Shown here piece after piece: positions 8,350-17,374 of a DNA stretch of 64,000 nucleotides. The notes under the pieces were generated by a model. That model was not told the origin of the DNA. It saw only the letters and a program-made list of their open reading frames with translations, and ran no database searches. How positions within the stretch are numbered: the first letter of the stretch is position 1; each line of letters begins with the position of its first letter. Made by a program: the position numbers and the translations under genes. Source of the stretch: an uncultured Bacteroidales bacterium (GTDB taxonomy: Bacteria; Bacteroidota; Bacteroidia; Bacteroidales; Bacteroidaceae); NCBI GenBank assembly GCA_902788275.1, contig CADAJV010000002.1, forward strand, positions 18,720 to 82,719, given 5' to 3'.

Positions 8350-8640
8350 GTTCTTTGACCGAAGCCCTCCAGTGGGTGGGTATAAATGGGAAGAGAATCT
8401 ATATATAGAAAGGCGTACTTGCGCTTTGTTCTTGACACCTGAGAATCTAGCAGTTCAAAAACAGTAGTTAAGAGACAATAGCGACAAAGACGTCCATTTA
8501 GATATGTAATCACATATACCGATATTAATGGGTATATATGCATATCGGCGTGGGCTTCGGCGTTGCTTATCTTGACTACTAAGCAATGCTAGAGCTTTCA
8601 GGTGTGGGATGAGCAACAGACAGGACTCCCACGCTTTTTT
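8350..8640 (+). ncRNA. Candidate structured RNA (i) with mutually exclusive hairpins
   Basis: About 290 nt from a strong promoter to a T-tract. Visible pairings are CCGATAT/ATATCGG (8519-8525, 8542-8548), in competition with CATATACC/GGTATATATG over the same bases; TTGCTTA/TAAGCAA (8562-8585); and a closing stem GCGTGGG (8549-8555) with CCCACGC (8628-8634) followed by TTTTTT. A segment near 8405-8455 (ATAGAAAGG...TTGTTCTTGAC...GAGAATCT) resembles 22323-22370. I cannot name the family. It lies upstream of a BspA remnant and the 841-aa gene. Confidence 0.5.
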
Positions 8641-8743
8641 GTATATGTGTAAAAAAGAACACTTAACATCCTGCATTGGGGAGTTGGCAGGGATTAGAAG
8701 AAATCATTTTGAAGAAGTTCTCTCTTTTAACCATTATTCTGTT

Positions 8744-8860
8744 TTCTACCAGGCTCTCTACAACTGCGAGAAGTTAAGTTCTATTAAGCTATCGGCATCA
8801 TTGGTTAGCATCGGAAGTCGTGCATTTTATTCAAATTACCCCGTCTTTTCTAGATTAGTA
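8744..8860 (+). pseudogene. Remnant of a BspA-like leucine-rich repeat gene
   Basis: The frame encodes YNCEKLSSIKLSASLVSIG followed by SRAFYSNY, which is one and a half units of the LRR_5/BspA repeat (FYNCxxLxSIxIPxSVxSIGxxAFxxC). No signal peptide or further units remain. The open frame upstream of it runs through the terminator of RNA (i), so this is a fragment rather than a gene. Confidence 0.65.
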
Positions 8861-8931
8861 TAATATATTAACGTGTCATAAGGAGCGGATTCATTTTTAC
8901 AATAATTAATAACCTATTAATTTTATTATCT

Positions 8932-11457
8932 ATGAAAAAAACTATCTTATTATTGTTTGTTCTTAACTTTATCTACGTTGCAGCATTTGCGAAAGTAGAT
9001 GCGTTGAAGGAGTATAGTAAATTCATGCAGCGCATAGACAAAACTATCAACAAATCGCACAATGATTCAGGATTCTATACTATGCAATATAAAGTTAATC
9101 CTGAAAAAATGGACTCTATAAAAAAAATATATAATGAAAAGGCCTCTGGATTAGCAATAGAAGTCGTAAAATGGTCGGAACAGGAAGTTGATTTCATAAT
9201 ACCGGACGAATTTCTTGGCTATTGCTATAATAGTCTCAACCTGAATGGGGCTCCTTTTTCCGATATAAAAAATAAAGGAAAGGCATTTGTCGTTCGTGAT
9301 TTAATTTCCAATACAATTCTAAAAGAAATAGAAAATATTCACTGGAGTGGTGAGGTGGTAGATGGGAAGTTACATGGAGAGGGCGTTGGAATATATAGAC
9401 TACGTGGAATAGTGCGCAAAGGGATACCCACCATGGGCGAATTATGCATTATCAAAGGGAAGTTTGATCATGGTTATCCAGTAGGGAAATACAACATACA
9501 AATGTATAATTATGACAATGACCAAAAAATAGGGAGATTCATAGTTGAATCAAATGCGGTAATTTCTGAGTTTAAGGATAATTATGCCACAATAAGATTC
9601 AACCAAAATCCCTTTACATTTGTCTTCAACAAAAATGGTGAAGGAGGCCTTTCAGAGGAATCGAAACGGCAACTTATGTACACAGTACCGGGCTCGGTTA
9701 CGGAAGGTTATAGAAGATATTTTTTCTCGCAGAATGTTAATTCAGACCCAATTTACTTTAGCCCGGATAGTATGCTGCTATCCGGATTGCCCATTGAGTA
9801 CTTTTACCATAAAAAATATGGTGATATTTATGAAGGTGACCCCACTGATGACATTAATTATTATGGCCCAAGAAGTGTAAGAATCGCCAAGGGTTTTTAC
9901 GATAAAAATCCAGGTTTGTTTCAGAATGCTGTAGATAAATTAGCAGGAATTGGGCTTTTTGGTGGTGTTATAGAAGAAATTAGCCTTGATTATAAAATTG
10001 ATGATGGCCTGTATGAATGGAGGACTCGGATATTTGCTACTTATCTTAAGTATGATAAATCCTCTCCCGAAAAGAAATTAGATTTCATACTTGATAAAAA
10101 ACTTGTAGAGATTCGCAAGGGTAGAGATTTACGTCAAGATGAAAATCGGAAATACAAAATGGTAGATTGGGAGAAAAAATATGTAGACCCTGTGCTTAAC
10201 GCAAGGAACGTGGTAATTGATGATGAGACGAAAGAGACGGTTGACATAAAAAAAACGCTATTAGATTTATGCTCTAAAGCTGGCAGATTAAGAGATTATG
10301 CTTTTATTTACGAAGACAAAGAAGGAGTGGACGAGGAAGCTTTGCAAAAAGAAATTGCCGAAATAGAACGCCAAAAAACAGAGGCAAGAGAAAAGAGGCA
10401 GGCAGAAGAATATGCTTTTCTTGTACAATACACGCCAGAACAGTTAATGGATAAATATGGGTTTGACAGAAATAAGAAATACGCGGTGCGTGATCAATGG
10501 GCTATTTATCACGATGTGTATGATTTTGTTAAAAATGCTGGTAGAGAAGGTTCTAATTATCCTTTCGATGACCTTCATCCTAAAAAATGGTATACACTTT
10601 CGGACTTTAAAGAGCTTTGGGAGACAGCCCAATATAGGACATACATGGCGTCACTTCCTATCAAATTAGAAAACTGGTATAAAAAACACGAAGTGCCTCC
10701 ACTTGAGATATCTGCGGTGCGGGTACATCGAAGAGGTGGATGGGCTAGTAGCTTGGCGATGATGATGGGGGGAGACGCAATGCCTTATTACTATCATGGA
10801 ACTACACCACCTGTAAATGTAGGTTACGTTAGCGAAAATGATATGCGCATATTGTTAAGCGGCATTGCTCTGGCAGAAAAAATAACCCCTAATCTCTTCA
10901 GTATATTACAGACCGAAGAGAACCTGTATTGGGGTTTTGAGGAGAACGACCATATTCAACGAAAGCAAATTAGTAAAGAAGACTCCTATAGGGAATTTAT
11001 GAGAAAAGCAATAGGTATTGCACAAAAAAAAGCCGAAACAGAAGACCATCCCGAATACTACTTAGCTGCTGCTAAATTTATTAAAGAACGTCTAGATACT
11101 ATAATAAAAGTAACAGAGGATTTGAAACCTCTTTGGAGGGGGGTTCAGAGTGATAGAGCAGATAGAATGAGGGCAGAAAGAAGCGTTAAGTGCGATAACT
11201 GCAAAATAGACGGAGACAAAACAACATTTCCTAAAGGGTGGTCAGAAGGCTTTAGTTCTTTCTTCTTAAGCAAGCCTGGTGAGTCTGAAGAAGCAGGAGA
11301 AATTGTGTTTAAAAACGGACTTAGGCTAAGATGGAAATATATTGAAGACGATGACAAAGTTAGAGTTAAAGACCTTTCAAATGGAACACTCTATGATAGG
11401 GTGGATGACATGGTAATAAAAATGATCGAATATTGTAAAAAAATGTATTGTGATTAG
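8932..11457 (+). CDS. Large exported protein with MORN-like repeats, unknown function
   Basis: 841 aa with a signal peptide (about 1-21). Residues about 140-200 hold MORN-like units (HWSGEVVDGKLHGEGVGIY and KGKFDHGYPVGKYNIQMYN). A charged coiled-coil stretch (EEALQKEIAEIERQKTEARE) begins near 465, and the C-terminal half has no family I recognise. Codon use is strongly AT-rich, unlike its neighbours. The gene sits in an island bracketed by copies of the TPR gene 3' end and splits a cluster that is usually contiguous, so horizontal acquisition is likely. Confidence 0.8.
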   Translation: MKKTILLLFVLNFIYVAAFAKVDALKEYSKFMQRIDKTINKSHNDSGFYTMQYKVNPEKMDSIKKIYNEKASGLAIEVVKWSEQEVDFIIPDEFLGYCYNSLNLNGAPFSDIKNKGKAFVVRDLISNTILKEIENIHWSGEVVDGKLHGEGVGIYRLRGIVRKGIPTMGELCIIKGKFDHGYPVGKYNIQMYNYDNDQKIGRFIVESNAVISEFKDNYATIRFNQNPFTFVFNKNGEGGLSEESKRQLMYTVPGSVTEGYRRYFFSQNVNSDPIYFSPDSMLLSGLPIEYFYHKKYGDIYEGDPTDDINYYGPRSVRIAKGFYDKNPGLFQNAVDKLAGIGLFGGVIEEISLDYKIDDGLYEWRTRIFATYLKYDKSSPEKKLDFILDKKLVEIRKGRDLRQDENRKYKMVDWEKKYVDPVLNARNVVIDDETKETVDIKKTLLDLCSKAGRLRDYAFIYEDKEGVDEEALQKEIAEIERQKTEAREKRQAEEYAFLVQYTPEQLMDKYGFDRNKKYAVRDQWAIYHDVYDFVKNAGREGSNYPFDDLHPKKWYTLSDFKELWETAQYRTYMASLPIKLENWYKKHEVPPLEISAVRVHRRGGWASSLAMMMGGDAMPYYYHGTTPPVNVGYVSENDMRILLSGIALAEKITPNLFSILQTEENLYWGFEENDHIQRKQISKEDSYREFMRKAIGIAQKKAETEDHPEYYLAAAKFIKERLDTIIKVTEDLKPLWRGVQSDRADRMRAERSVKCDNCKIDGDKTTFPKGWSEGFSSFFLSKPGESEEAGEIVFKNGLRLRWKYIEDDDKVRVKDLSNGTLYDRVDDMVIKMIEYCKKMYCD

Positions 11458-11481
11458 ATTATATGTTTAATATAAATCTAC

Positions 11482-11556
11482 AAATTCGAGGAGGACAATC
11501 CTCTTGCATCCAATGTTGTAAAGTATGTTGACTTTATGAGGTCAATATAGAAGTAA
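11482..11556 (+). pseudogene. Duplicated 3' end of the TPR gene
   Basis: Reads KFEEDNPLASNVVKYVDFM then RSI and stop, against KYEEDNPLASNVIKYVDLM then KSIQK at 8136-8210. About 11 of 75 bases differ, most at third positions, and the CAG codon has become a stop. A diverged copy of the terminator follows. It marks the right boundary of the AT-rich island. Confidence 0.88.
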
Positions 11557-11580
11557 ACGAAAAACAACTTGGTAATACAG

Positions 11581-11614
11581 AAAAGTCTGCTACTGTAATG
11601 GGTAGCGGACTTTT
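11581..11614. terminator. Duplicated terminator, now shared by convergent transcripts
   Basis: AAAAGTCTGCTAC pairs with GTAGCGGACTTTT (one G-T pair). It is the diverged partner of the hairpin at 8235-8266. It lies between the 841-aa gene and the end of ilvE (minus strand) and could serve both. Confidence 0.82.
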
Positions 11615-11638
11615 CTATTGTATGCGACCAGTGAGCGT

Positions 11639-12661
11639 CTAATCCATCACGATGTTCCAGTTGTGGATGTCGGGCTCGATGCCGTACTGTATGTTGCGCA
11701 GCTTATGGTAGAGCTTGGTGCATACGGGGCCGGGCTGGCCGTCGCGGCTGAATACGTAGCTCTTGCCGGTGGCGGGGTCGTCAATCTTGCCGATGGGGCT
11801 GATGACGGCTGCTGTGCCGCATGCTCCGGCCTCCTCGAAGGTGCTGAGTTCCTCCTCGGGAATCTGGCGGCATTCTACCTTCATGCCTAGGTCAAGGGCC
11901 AGCTGTTGCAGGCTCTTGTTGGTGATGGAGGGGAGGATGGAGGTGGACTTGGGGGTTATGTAGGTATTGTCCTTGATGCCGAAGAAGTTGGCTGCGCCGC
12001 ACTCATCGATGTACTTGTGCTCCTTGGCGTCGAGGTAGAACTCGCAGGAGTAGCCTGCCTTGTGGGCAATGTCGTTGGCCTTGAGGCTGGCTGCATAGTT
12101 GCCGCCTACCTTATATATACCTGTGCCGAGGGGTGCTGAGCGGTCGTAGTCGTGGGTGATACAGTAGTCGGTGCAGGCAAAGCCGCCCTTGAAGTAGGGA
12201 CCCACTGGTGTTACGAAGATAAGGAAGAGGTACTCGTTGGCAGGGTGTACGCCTACCTGTGCGCTCATGCCGAGCATGAGCGGACGGATGTAGAGGGCTG
12301 CACCGCTTTCGTAGGGTGGGATGAAACGCTCGTTGAGCTTGACCACCTTCTTGACCATCTCGGTAAAAAGGTCGGTGGGCATCTCGGGCATCATGATGCC
12401 ACGCGAGGTGCTCTGCATACGGGCAGCGTTCTCGTCGATGCGGAAGATGCGTATCTTGCCGTCGGGGCAGCGGAAGGCCTTCTGGCCCTCAAAGGACTCC
12501 TGTCCGTAGTGGAGGCAGGTGGCTGCCATGTGGATGTTGATGAGTTCGGAGGAGCTGACTTCTATCTCTCCCCACTTGCCGTTGGCGTAACGGCAGCGCA
12601 CGTTGTAGTCGGTGCGGATGTAGCTGAAGGGCAGTTTGCCCCAATCAATGGATGATTCCAT
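11639..12661 (-). CDS. ilvE: Branched-chain amino acid aminotransferase
   Basis: A 340-aa class IV PLP enzyme of the longer BCAT type that interconverts valine, leucine and isoleucine with their 2-oxo acids. GGNYAASLKANDIAHKAGY and the lysine-containing segment EHKYIDECGAANFF are typical. It stands alone on the minus strand between the AT-rich island and exbB, with its own -7 box at 12716-12723. Confidence 0.95.
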   Translation of the reverse strand: MESSIDWGKLPFSYIRTDYNVRCRYANGKWGEIEVSSSELINIHMAATCLHYGQESFEGQKAFRCPDGKIRIFRIDENAARMQSTSRGIMMPEMPTDLFTEMVKKVVKLNERFIPPYESGAALYIRPLMLGMSAQVGVHPANEYLFLIFVTPVGPYFKGGFACTDYCITHDYDRSAPLGTGIYKVGGNYAASLKANDIAHKAGYSCEFYLDAKEHKYIDECGAANFFGIKDNTYITPKSTSILPSITNKSLQQLALDLGMKVECRQIPEEELSTFEEAGACGTAAVISPIGKIDDPATGKSYVFSRDGQPGPVCTKLYHKLRNIQYGIEPDIHNWNIVMD

Positions 12662-12715
12662 GTATGTGAGATATTATATGTTAGATGTGATGTTTTTGCA
12701 GCGCGTTATCATGTG

Positions 12716-12723
12716 CAAAATTA
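12716..12723 (-). promoter_or_regulatory. -7 promoter box of ilvE
   Basis: The minus strand reads TAATTTTG, 54 bp before the ilvE ATG. No clear -33 element is seen. Confidence 0.5.
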
Positions 12724-12921
12724 CATAAAAAGCTAAAGTTATGCTCACGAAATGTGTTTTTTTGTGAAAAATCTATGAATTTCCATGCAAAAACTTTGCC
12801 ACTTGCAATAAACAGCTTAAATTTGTCTGTCAAATGTCGCATAGTGCGATTGAGTACCAAGAAAGCTAATACCATTTATTAATTACTAATTTTATAAACA
12901 TTTTAATCAATTCACAACAAA

Positions 12922-13755
12922 ATGAGTACAACAACAACTAAAGCTCCGGCTCAGAAGCCCGCTCAGAAGAAGAGCGAGGGCTTCAAAGGTGTCAAGAATG
13001 CATTTGTAGTAATCTTGATTTGCATCATCGTGGCAGAGATTATCTTCCACTTCGTGTTTGGTAACGGCAGTCACTTCCAGGGTGGCAGCTCCGACAACGA
13101 TCCTCTGGATATCCTCGGTACCGTTTATAAGGGCGGTTTCGTAGTGCCTATCATCTGGGGTTTGTTCTTCACCGTAGTTGCTTTCGTTATCGAGCGCTGG
13201 ATGGCCCTCAAGACCGCTTTCGGTAAGGAGAGCCTTGAGAAGTTTACCAATAAGGTTCGTCAGGCAATGGCCAAGGACGATATCGATGCTGCCTACAAGG
13301 CTTGCGACGCCCAGAAGGGTTCTGTTGCTAACGTGGTTCGCGCTGCCCTCGACCGCTATAAGGCTGAGGCTGCCGATGAGACCCGCACCAAGGCTCAGAA
13401 GCTGGAGGCTATCAAGGGCGCCCTTGACGATGCTACCGCTATCGAGATGCCTACCCTGCAGATGAACTTGCCCATCCTTGGTGTGCTGACCTCCCTCGGT
13501 GTGCTCACCGGTCTGTTTGGTACGGTGCTTGGTATGATCAAGTCCTTCTCCAGCATCTCCGGAGAAGGTGGCGGCGACTCTTCCGCTCTGTCAACCGGTA
13601 TTTCCGAGGCCCTTATCAACACTGCCTCCGGTATCGGTACTTCAGCACTCGCCCTGATTTTCTATAACTACTACACCAACAAGATTGACCAGTTTACCTA
13701 CACCCTCGACGAGGTAGGCTTCATCATCGTTCAGAACTACGCTAAGACTCACTAA
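12922..13755 (+). CDS. exbB: MotA/TolQ/ExbB proton channel protein
   Basis: A 277-aa inner-membrane protein. The N terminus is Thr/Lys-rich, one helix lies at about 27-48, a second at about 75-95, and a helix pair at about 175-250 carries the ExbB channel signature (PILGVLTSLGVLTGLFGTV). It forms the proton channel that powers TonB. First gene of exbB-exbD-exbD-tonB. The codon choice is strongly biased, suggesting high expression. Confidence 0.95.
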   Translation: MSTTTTKAPAQKPAQKKSEGFKGVKNAFVVILICIIVAEIIFHFVFGNGSHFQGGSSDNDPLDILGTVYKGGFVVPIIWGLFFTVVAFVIERWMALKTAFGKESLEKFTNKVRQAMAKDDIDAAYKACDAQKGSVANVVRAALDRYKAEAADETRTKAQKLEAIKGALDDATAIEMPTLQMNLPILGVLTSLGVLTGLFGTVLGMIKSFSSISGEGGGDSSALSTGISEALINTASGIGTSALALIFYNYYTNKIDQFTYTLDEVGFIIVQNYAKTH

Positions 13756-13783
13756 TTCAAGAATAAGGTAAACCTAAAGTAAT

Positions 13784-14425
13784 ATGGGACGATTTAAAAT
13801 CAAAAAAGCAGACTTGTTCATAGACATGACGCCTATGAGCGACGTTATGCTCCTATTGCTTACCTTCTTCTTGATGGCTGGTACTTTCACCAAGCCCGAA
13901 CCTGTTCAGGTGCAAGCACCAGGCTCTATTTCTGATATAAAGATTCCATCAACTGACATTCTTACCATCTATGTTTCCACACCCAAGGGTGGCAATGTTG
14001 CCGCAGTGCCTGATATCTATCTCACCCTCGACAACGCGCCCATCGTCAACCAGCTGGCAGGAGGCATCAAGAAACTGCCCCTGTGCGGCAAGATCAAGCA
14101 GGAGGACATAGACGAGTTTAAGAAGAGCCAGTCCATTAAGGTATCAATAGGCGAGATGGTTGCCGACCGTGGCTCGCAGGACGACGCCACCACCGACAGC
14201 CAGTTCAAGCAGATTATCAAGCAGGTGCGTACCATATATAACGACATCAACAAGAAGGCCAAAGGCGACAATCCTGACGCCACGGAGCGCAACCTCCGTA
14301 TAGCCATCAAGTCGGACAAGAATACGCCCTACAGTACTATCAAACTCGTTATGAACTCGCTGCAGGATATACAGGAAAACCGCTATAACCTGCTCACCGA
14401 GCTCAAGAGCCGCCCAACAGAATAA
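13784..14425 (+). CDS. exbD: Biopolymer transporter ExbD (first copy)
   Basis: 213 aa with a short cytoplasmic N terminus, one membrane helix bearing the essential Asp (FIDMTPMSDVMLLLLTFFLM, residues about 12-31) and a periplasmic domain. It works with ExbB and TonB to couple proton flow to outer-membrane uptake. It starts 28 bp after exbB and ends 15 bp before the second exbD. Confidence 0.94.
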   Translation: MGRFKIKKADLFIDMTPMSDVMLLLLTFFLMAGTFTKPEPVQVQAPGSISDIKIPSTDILTIYVSTPKGGNVAAVPDIYLTLDNAPIVNQLAGGIKKLPLCGKIKQEDIDEFKKSQSIKVSIGEMVADRGSQDDATTDSQFKQIIKQVRTIYNDINKKAKGDNPDATERNLRIAIKSDKNTPYSTIKLVMNSLQDIQENRYNLLTELKSRPTE

Positions 14426-14440
14426 TAAGGAGGAAACACT

Positions 14441-15076
14441 ATGAAGACAAAACAAAAGAAAATGAACGCCCGCGTCGACTTTACGCCGATGGTGGACATG
14501 ATGATGCTTCTCGTTACCTTCTTTATGCTCTGTACTACGCTGGCTAAGCCGCAGACCATGGAGATTGCCATGCCTACCAACAAGACTGAGGAGAAAAACC
14601 GAAGCCAGGTAGACACTAAGGAGGCCGTTACGATTCTCCTCGATGAGAACAATCGCGTCTTCTACTACAAAGGCAAGCCCGCCGATGCGGCCAGCAACAT
14701 CCATGAGGTTTACTTCCTCAGCGGAAAGCCCAGCGGCGACCTCAAGAGCCTACACGAGGTACTGAAGAAAGCCAACCCCGCCTACGAGAAGGCCGAGAAG
14801 ATACGCACAGACTATGAGGCTCGCCTCAATGCTGCTGTGGGTAGCGCCAAGGGCGCACGCGAGGCCATCCAGGCTGAGTTTGAGGAGAAGTTCAATGAAG
14901 CTAAGTCGGAGAAGGGCACCCCGCAGGTTATTATCAAGCCTACCGATGCCTCTACCTACGACAACCTCATTGAGACTCTCGACGAGATGACACTCTGTAA
15001 CATCGGTAAGTATGTGATTGTGCCTATCGATGAAGCAGACCAGGCTACCCTGGACAACTACAAGAAAACCCTCTAA
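14441..15076 (+). CDS. exbD: Biopolymer transporter ExbD (second copy)
   Basis: 211 aa with the conserved membrane Asp segment DFTPMVDMMMLLVTFFMLCT (residues about 10-29). The periplasmic part contains a helical region near 105-150. Paired dissimilar ExbD proteins are usual in Bacteroidetes Ton systems. Confidence 0.94.
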   Translation: MKTKQKKMNARVDFTPMVDMMMLLVTFFMLCTTLAKPQTMEIAMPTNKTEEKNRSQVDTKEAVTILLDENNRVFYYKGKPADAASNIHEVYFLSGKPSGDLKSLHEVLKKANPAYEKAEKIRTDYEARLNAAVGSAKGAREAIQAEFEEKFNEAKSEKGTPQVIIKPTDASTYDNLIETLDEMTLCNIGKYVIVPIDEADQATLDNYKKTL

Positions 15077-15089
15077 AGCGCAATAGACT

Positions 15090-15929
15090 ATGGCAAAAGT
15101 AGATATTTTATCCAAGAATTGGAACGACATCCTCTTTGAGGGTCGTAACCAGGCCTATGGTGCTTATGAGATGCGTGCCCTTACCGGCAAGCGCAACATC
15201 AAGTCCCTGATTATCCTTGGCATACTCATCGTAGGTGTGTTTGCCCTCGTGCTCGGTGTCAACACCGCCTCCAGGCTTATCCAGGAGTATCAGCTCGAGC
15301 AGCAGGCCAACGAGCTCAGCAATGTTGAGGAAGTTGAGGAAGAAGAGGAGATTGTAGTGGAGGAGAACAAGCCCGACGAGGCTCCCGCTGAGACCGTTAC
15401 GGAGATGGCTTCGTCCATCCAGTTCACTGTGCCGGAGATTACCGACAATGTGGCTGAGGACAAGGAGCTCATTGCTCAGCAGAAGGCTCAGGAGGCTCGC
15501 GCCAAGATGGGTGAGTTCAACTTCCAGGGTAACGACGAAACCTCTACCAATATCAAGAGTGACAAGAAGCAGCTCGGCGACGTTGCCAGTGGCGGCGGCG
15601 GCGAGGGCGAAGCCAAAGTGTTCACCTATGTAGAGCAGATGCCTGTCTTCCCCGGCGGCGAGGCTGCACTGCAGAGGTACATCCATGACCACCTCAAGTA
15701 TCCGCAGGTTTCCCTTGAGGAGGGCACACAGGGCACCGTAATGCTCCGCTTTGTGGTTAACGAGAACGGCTCCGTGGGCGACGTGCAGATTCTGAAGAGT
15801 CTCGACACCTACTGCGACCGTGAGGCCAAGCGCGTTGTGCAGAGTCTGCCGCGCTTTACTCCGGGCCGCCAGCAGGGTAAGCCCGTAAAGGTATGGTTCC
15901 AGTTCCCCATCCGCTTCGAGATTGAGTAA
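15090..15929 (+). CDS. tonB: Energy transducer TonB
   Basis: 279 aa: a cytoplasmic N-terminal segment of about 35 residues (NWNDILFEGRNQAYGAYEMR, usual in Bacteroidetes TonB), a membrane helix at about 38-58, an acidic Glu/Val/Pro-rich periplasmic spacer and the C-terminal TonB domain from about 185 (EQMPVFPGGEAALQRYI ... GTVMLRFVVNENG). It carries proton-motive energy to TonB-dependent receptors such as the one at 52042-54417. A strong terminator follows. Confidence 0.96.
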   Translation: MAKVDILSKNWNDILFEGRNQAYGAYEMRALTGKRNIKSLIILGILIVGVFALVLGVNTASRLIQEYQLEQQANELSNVEEVEEEEEIVVEENKPDEAPAETVTEMASSIQFTVPEITDNVAEDKELIAQQKAQEARAKMGEFNFQGNDETSTNIKSDKKQLGDVASGGGGEGEAKVFTYVEQMPVFPGGEAALQRYIHDHLKYPQVSLEEGTQGTVMLRFVVNENGSVGDVQILKSLDTYCDREAKRVVQSLPRFTPGRQQGKPVKVWFQFPIRFEIE

Positions 15930-15954
15930 CAGCTTTTACTCTTAATTATACTCT

Positions 15955-15998
15955 GTTCCCGCAGGCCTTACGTGTTATGGTCTGCGGGAACTTTTTTT
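15955..15998 (+). terminator. Intrinsic terminator of the exbB-tonB operon
   Basis: GTTCCCGCAG (15955-15964) pairs perfectly with CTGCGGGAAC (15982-15991), followed by seven T residues. Confidence 0.93.
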
Positions 15999-16070
15999 CT
16001 ATGGATTAACCAGCCTATGCTCTGTCGCGCGTACATTTATTATTTATTATTAGTGTCCGGGGAAAGTTCG

Positions 16071-16217
16071 TATCATACTTCCTCGGCCCTACGGGTCACT
16101 ACCCCTATCTTAGGGGGAGAGCCAGGTTGGTCAAACTTACTTGCCTCATGCCCAATGGCTTGCCGGCTCCTCCTCTAAGATAGAGGGGGTGGCCCGTAGG
16201 GCCGGGGGCGTATGAGA
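16071..16217. repeat. REP/MITE-like inverted repeat element
   Basis: Arms of about 50 bp at 16071-16123 and 16164-16217 are roughly 85% complementary, each with a CTAAGATAG...GGG core, a CCCGTAGGGCC hairpin, and TATGA (TCATA on the left arm) at the outer end. The spacer is about 40 bp with no gene. A one-armed relative lies at 22529-22582. Confidence 0.75.
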
Positions 16218-16230
16218 GTAACTTTTATAG

Positions 16231-16792
16231 TTGCGCACTGCTGCAATTAAACTGCGCACTGCTGCAATCAAACTGCGTACTCGTGTATCTTAACTCCGAA
16301 CTCTCGCAATCAAACTGCGTGCTCGTGTATCTTAACTCTGAACTCTCGCAATCAAACTGCGAGCTCCTTCTAAAATTCCTAAGAAGTTTTAAATTATTCC
16401 TAAGAAGTTTTTGAAAATTCTTAAGGAATTTTAGATTATTCCTAAGAAGTTTTTGAAAATTTCTAAGGAATTTTTAATTATTCCTAAGGAATTTTTAATT
16501 ATTTCTAAGGAATTTTCAAGCGAGTTCGCGTTTAGATTACGGGCCGTTGCGTTTAGTTTTCGTGAGTACGCTATTAGATTTCGTGAGTACGCGATTAGAT
16601 TTTGGCTCTTCGGGATTAGGGGCTTTGAGCTTGCTTCCGGCTGTTCCCTTGTGTGAGATGATGTTTGCCGTGGCTATATAAAAGTTTGTCGCGGCTATAA
16701 AAAAGTTTGCCGCGACCACAAAATAGTTTGGTGTTACCACAAAATAGTTTGGTGTGACCACAAAAAGGTTTGCTTCAGTCACAAAAAAAACG
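16231..16792. repeat. 21-bp-phased repeat array B
   Basis: About 27 consecutive 21-bp units with almost no slippage. The order is a left arm (CTCGCAATCAAACTGCG type), an AT-rich core at about 16368-16520 (TTCCTAAGAAGTTTTTGAAA and TTCTTAAGGAATTTT types), a right arm with CGCGATTAGATTTTGG and CGTGAGTACG, and a third type (TTTGCCGCGACCACAAAATA). It lies between the convergent tonB and SPOR genes. Open frames through it are by-products of the 21-bp period. Confidence 0.92.
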
Positions 16793-16864
16793 CACCCACT
16801 CAGTTGAGTGAATGCGCCACTGATATGAAAAAACTAACTGTTGTTGTTTCTTAGCGTTGTCTCC

Positions 16865-17374
16865 TTATTTATTATAGAGCAGCCATGCGTCAGGGTAGGT
16901 CTGGCGCAGTGTCTGAAGTGCGGGGATGGCCTCTGCCTTGGTGTCGAATGTGGCGGCGATTACGCGGTATAGCTTACGCTCGGTGTTGAGTGCAATCTGT
17001 GCCTGGTATCCTTTATTCTTGAGTGTCTGCTGCAGTCCGTCGGCGTTTGCTTTGAGGCTGAATGCTCCGCAGACTACGCTGTAGGCCTTGAGTCCTGCGC
17101 CGTCAACAACCTGTAGGGCCTCGGTGCGCACGTTGACGTCAGCGGCTGGGGTCACGTTGGTCTCGGTGGTCACTGTGGTTACGGGGGCTGTAGGCTGCAC
17201 GGGGGTAACGTTGATGGTAGAGGGGTCCTCGGTTACCTGTGTGTTGCTGGCGTTTTGGGCCTGAGCCTTCTCATAGGCTTTCTTGTAAAGGCTTTCCTTT
17301 GACTTGCATGAGCTCATGCTGATGGCGAGCACCATGCCCAGCGCAACGGCTGCAAATGTTTTTGTCTTGTTCAT
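16865..17374 (-). CDS. SPOR-domain lipoprotein
   Basis: 169 aa. The lipobox is SMSSC with the modified Cys near residue 23. A Thr/Val-rich low-complexity linker (about 45-85) leads to a C-terminal SPOR domain (about 95-169, AYSVVCGAFSLKANADGLQQ). SPOR domains bind denuded peptidoglycan, often at the division site. No operon partner is visible. Confidence 0.87.
   Translation of the reverse strand: MNKTKTFAAVALGMVLAISMSSCKSKESLYKKAYEKAQAQNASNTQVTEDPSTINVTPVQPTAPVTTVTTETNVTPAADVNVRTEALQVVDGAGLKAYSVVCGAFSLKANADGLQQTLKNKGYQAQIALNTERKLYRVIAATFDTKAEAIPALQTLRQTYPDAWLLYNK

Noticed and set aside
8609-8863. 84-aa gene
   Set aside because: It starts inside the terminator of RNA (i) and contains only a fragment of a BspA-like repeat; called a pseudogene instead.
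16453-16656. Open frame of 67 codons with repeated KEFLII segments
   Set aside because: It lies wholly in array B. A 21-bp period keeps any frame open and yields 7-residue repeats; no promoter or start context.
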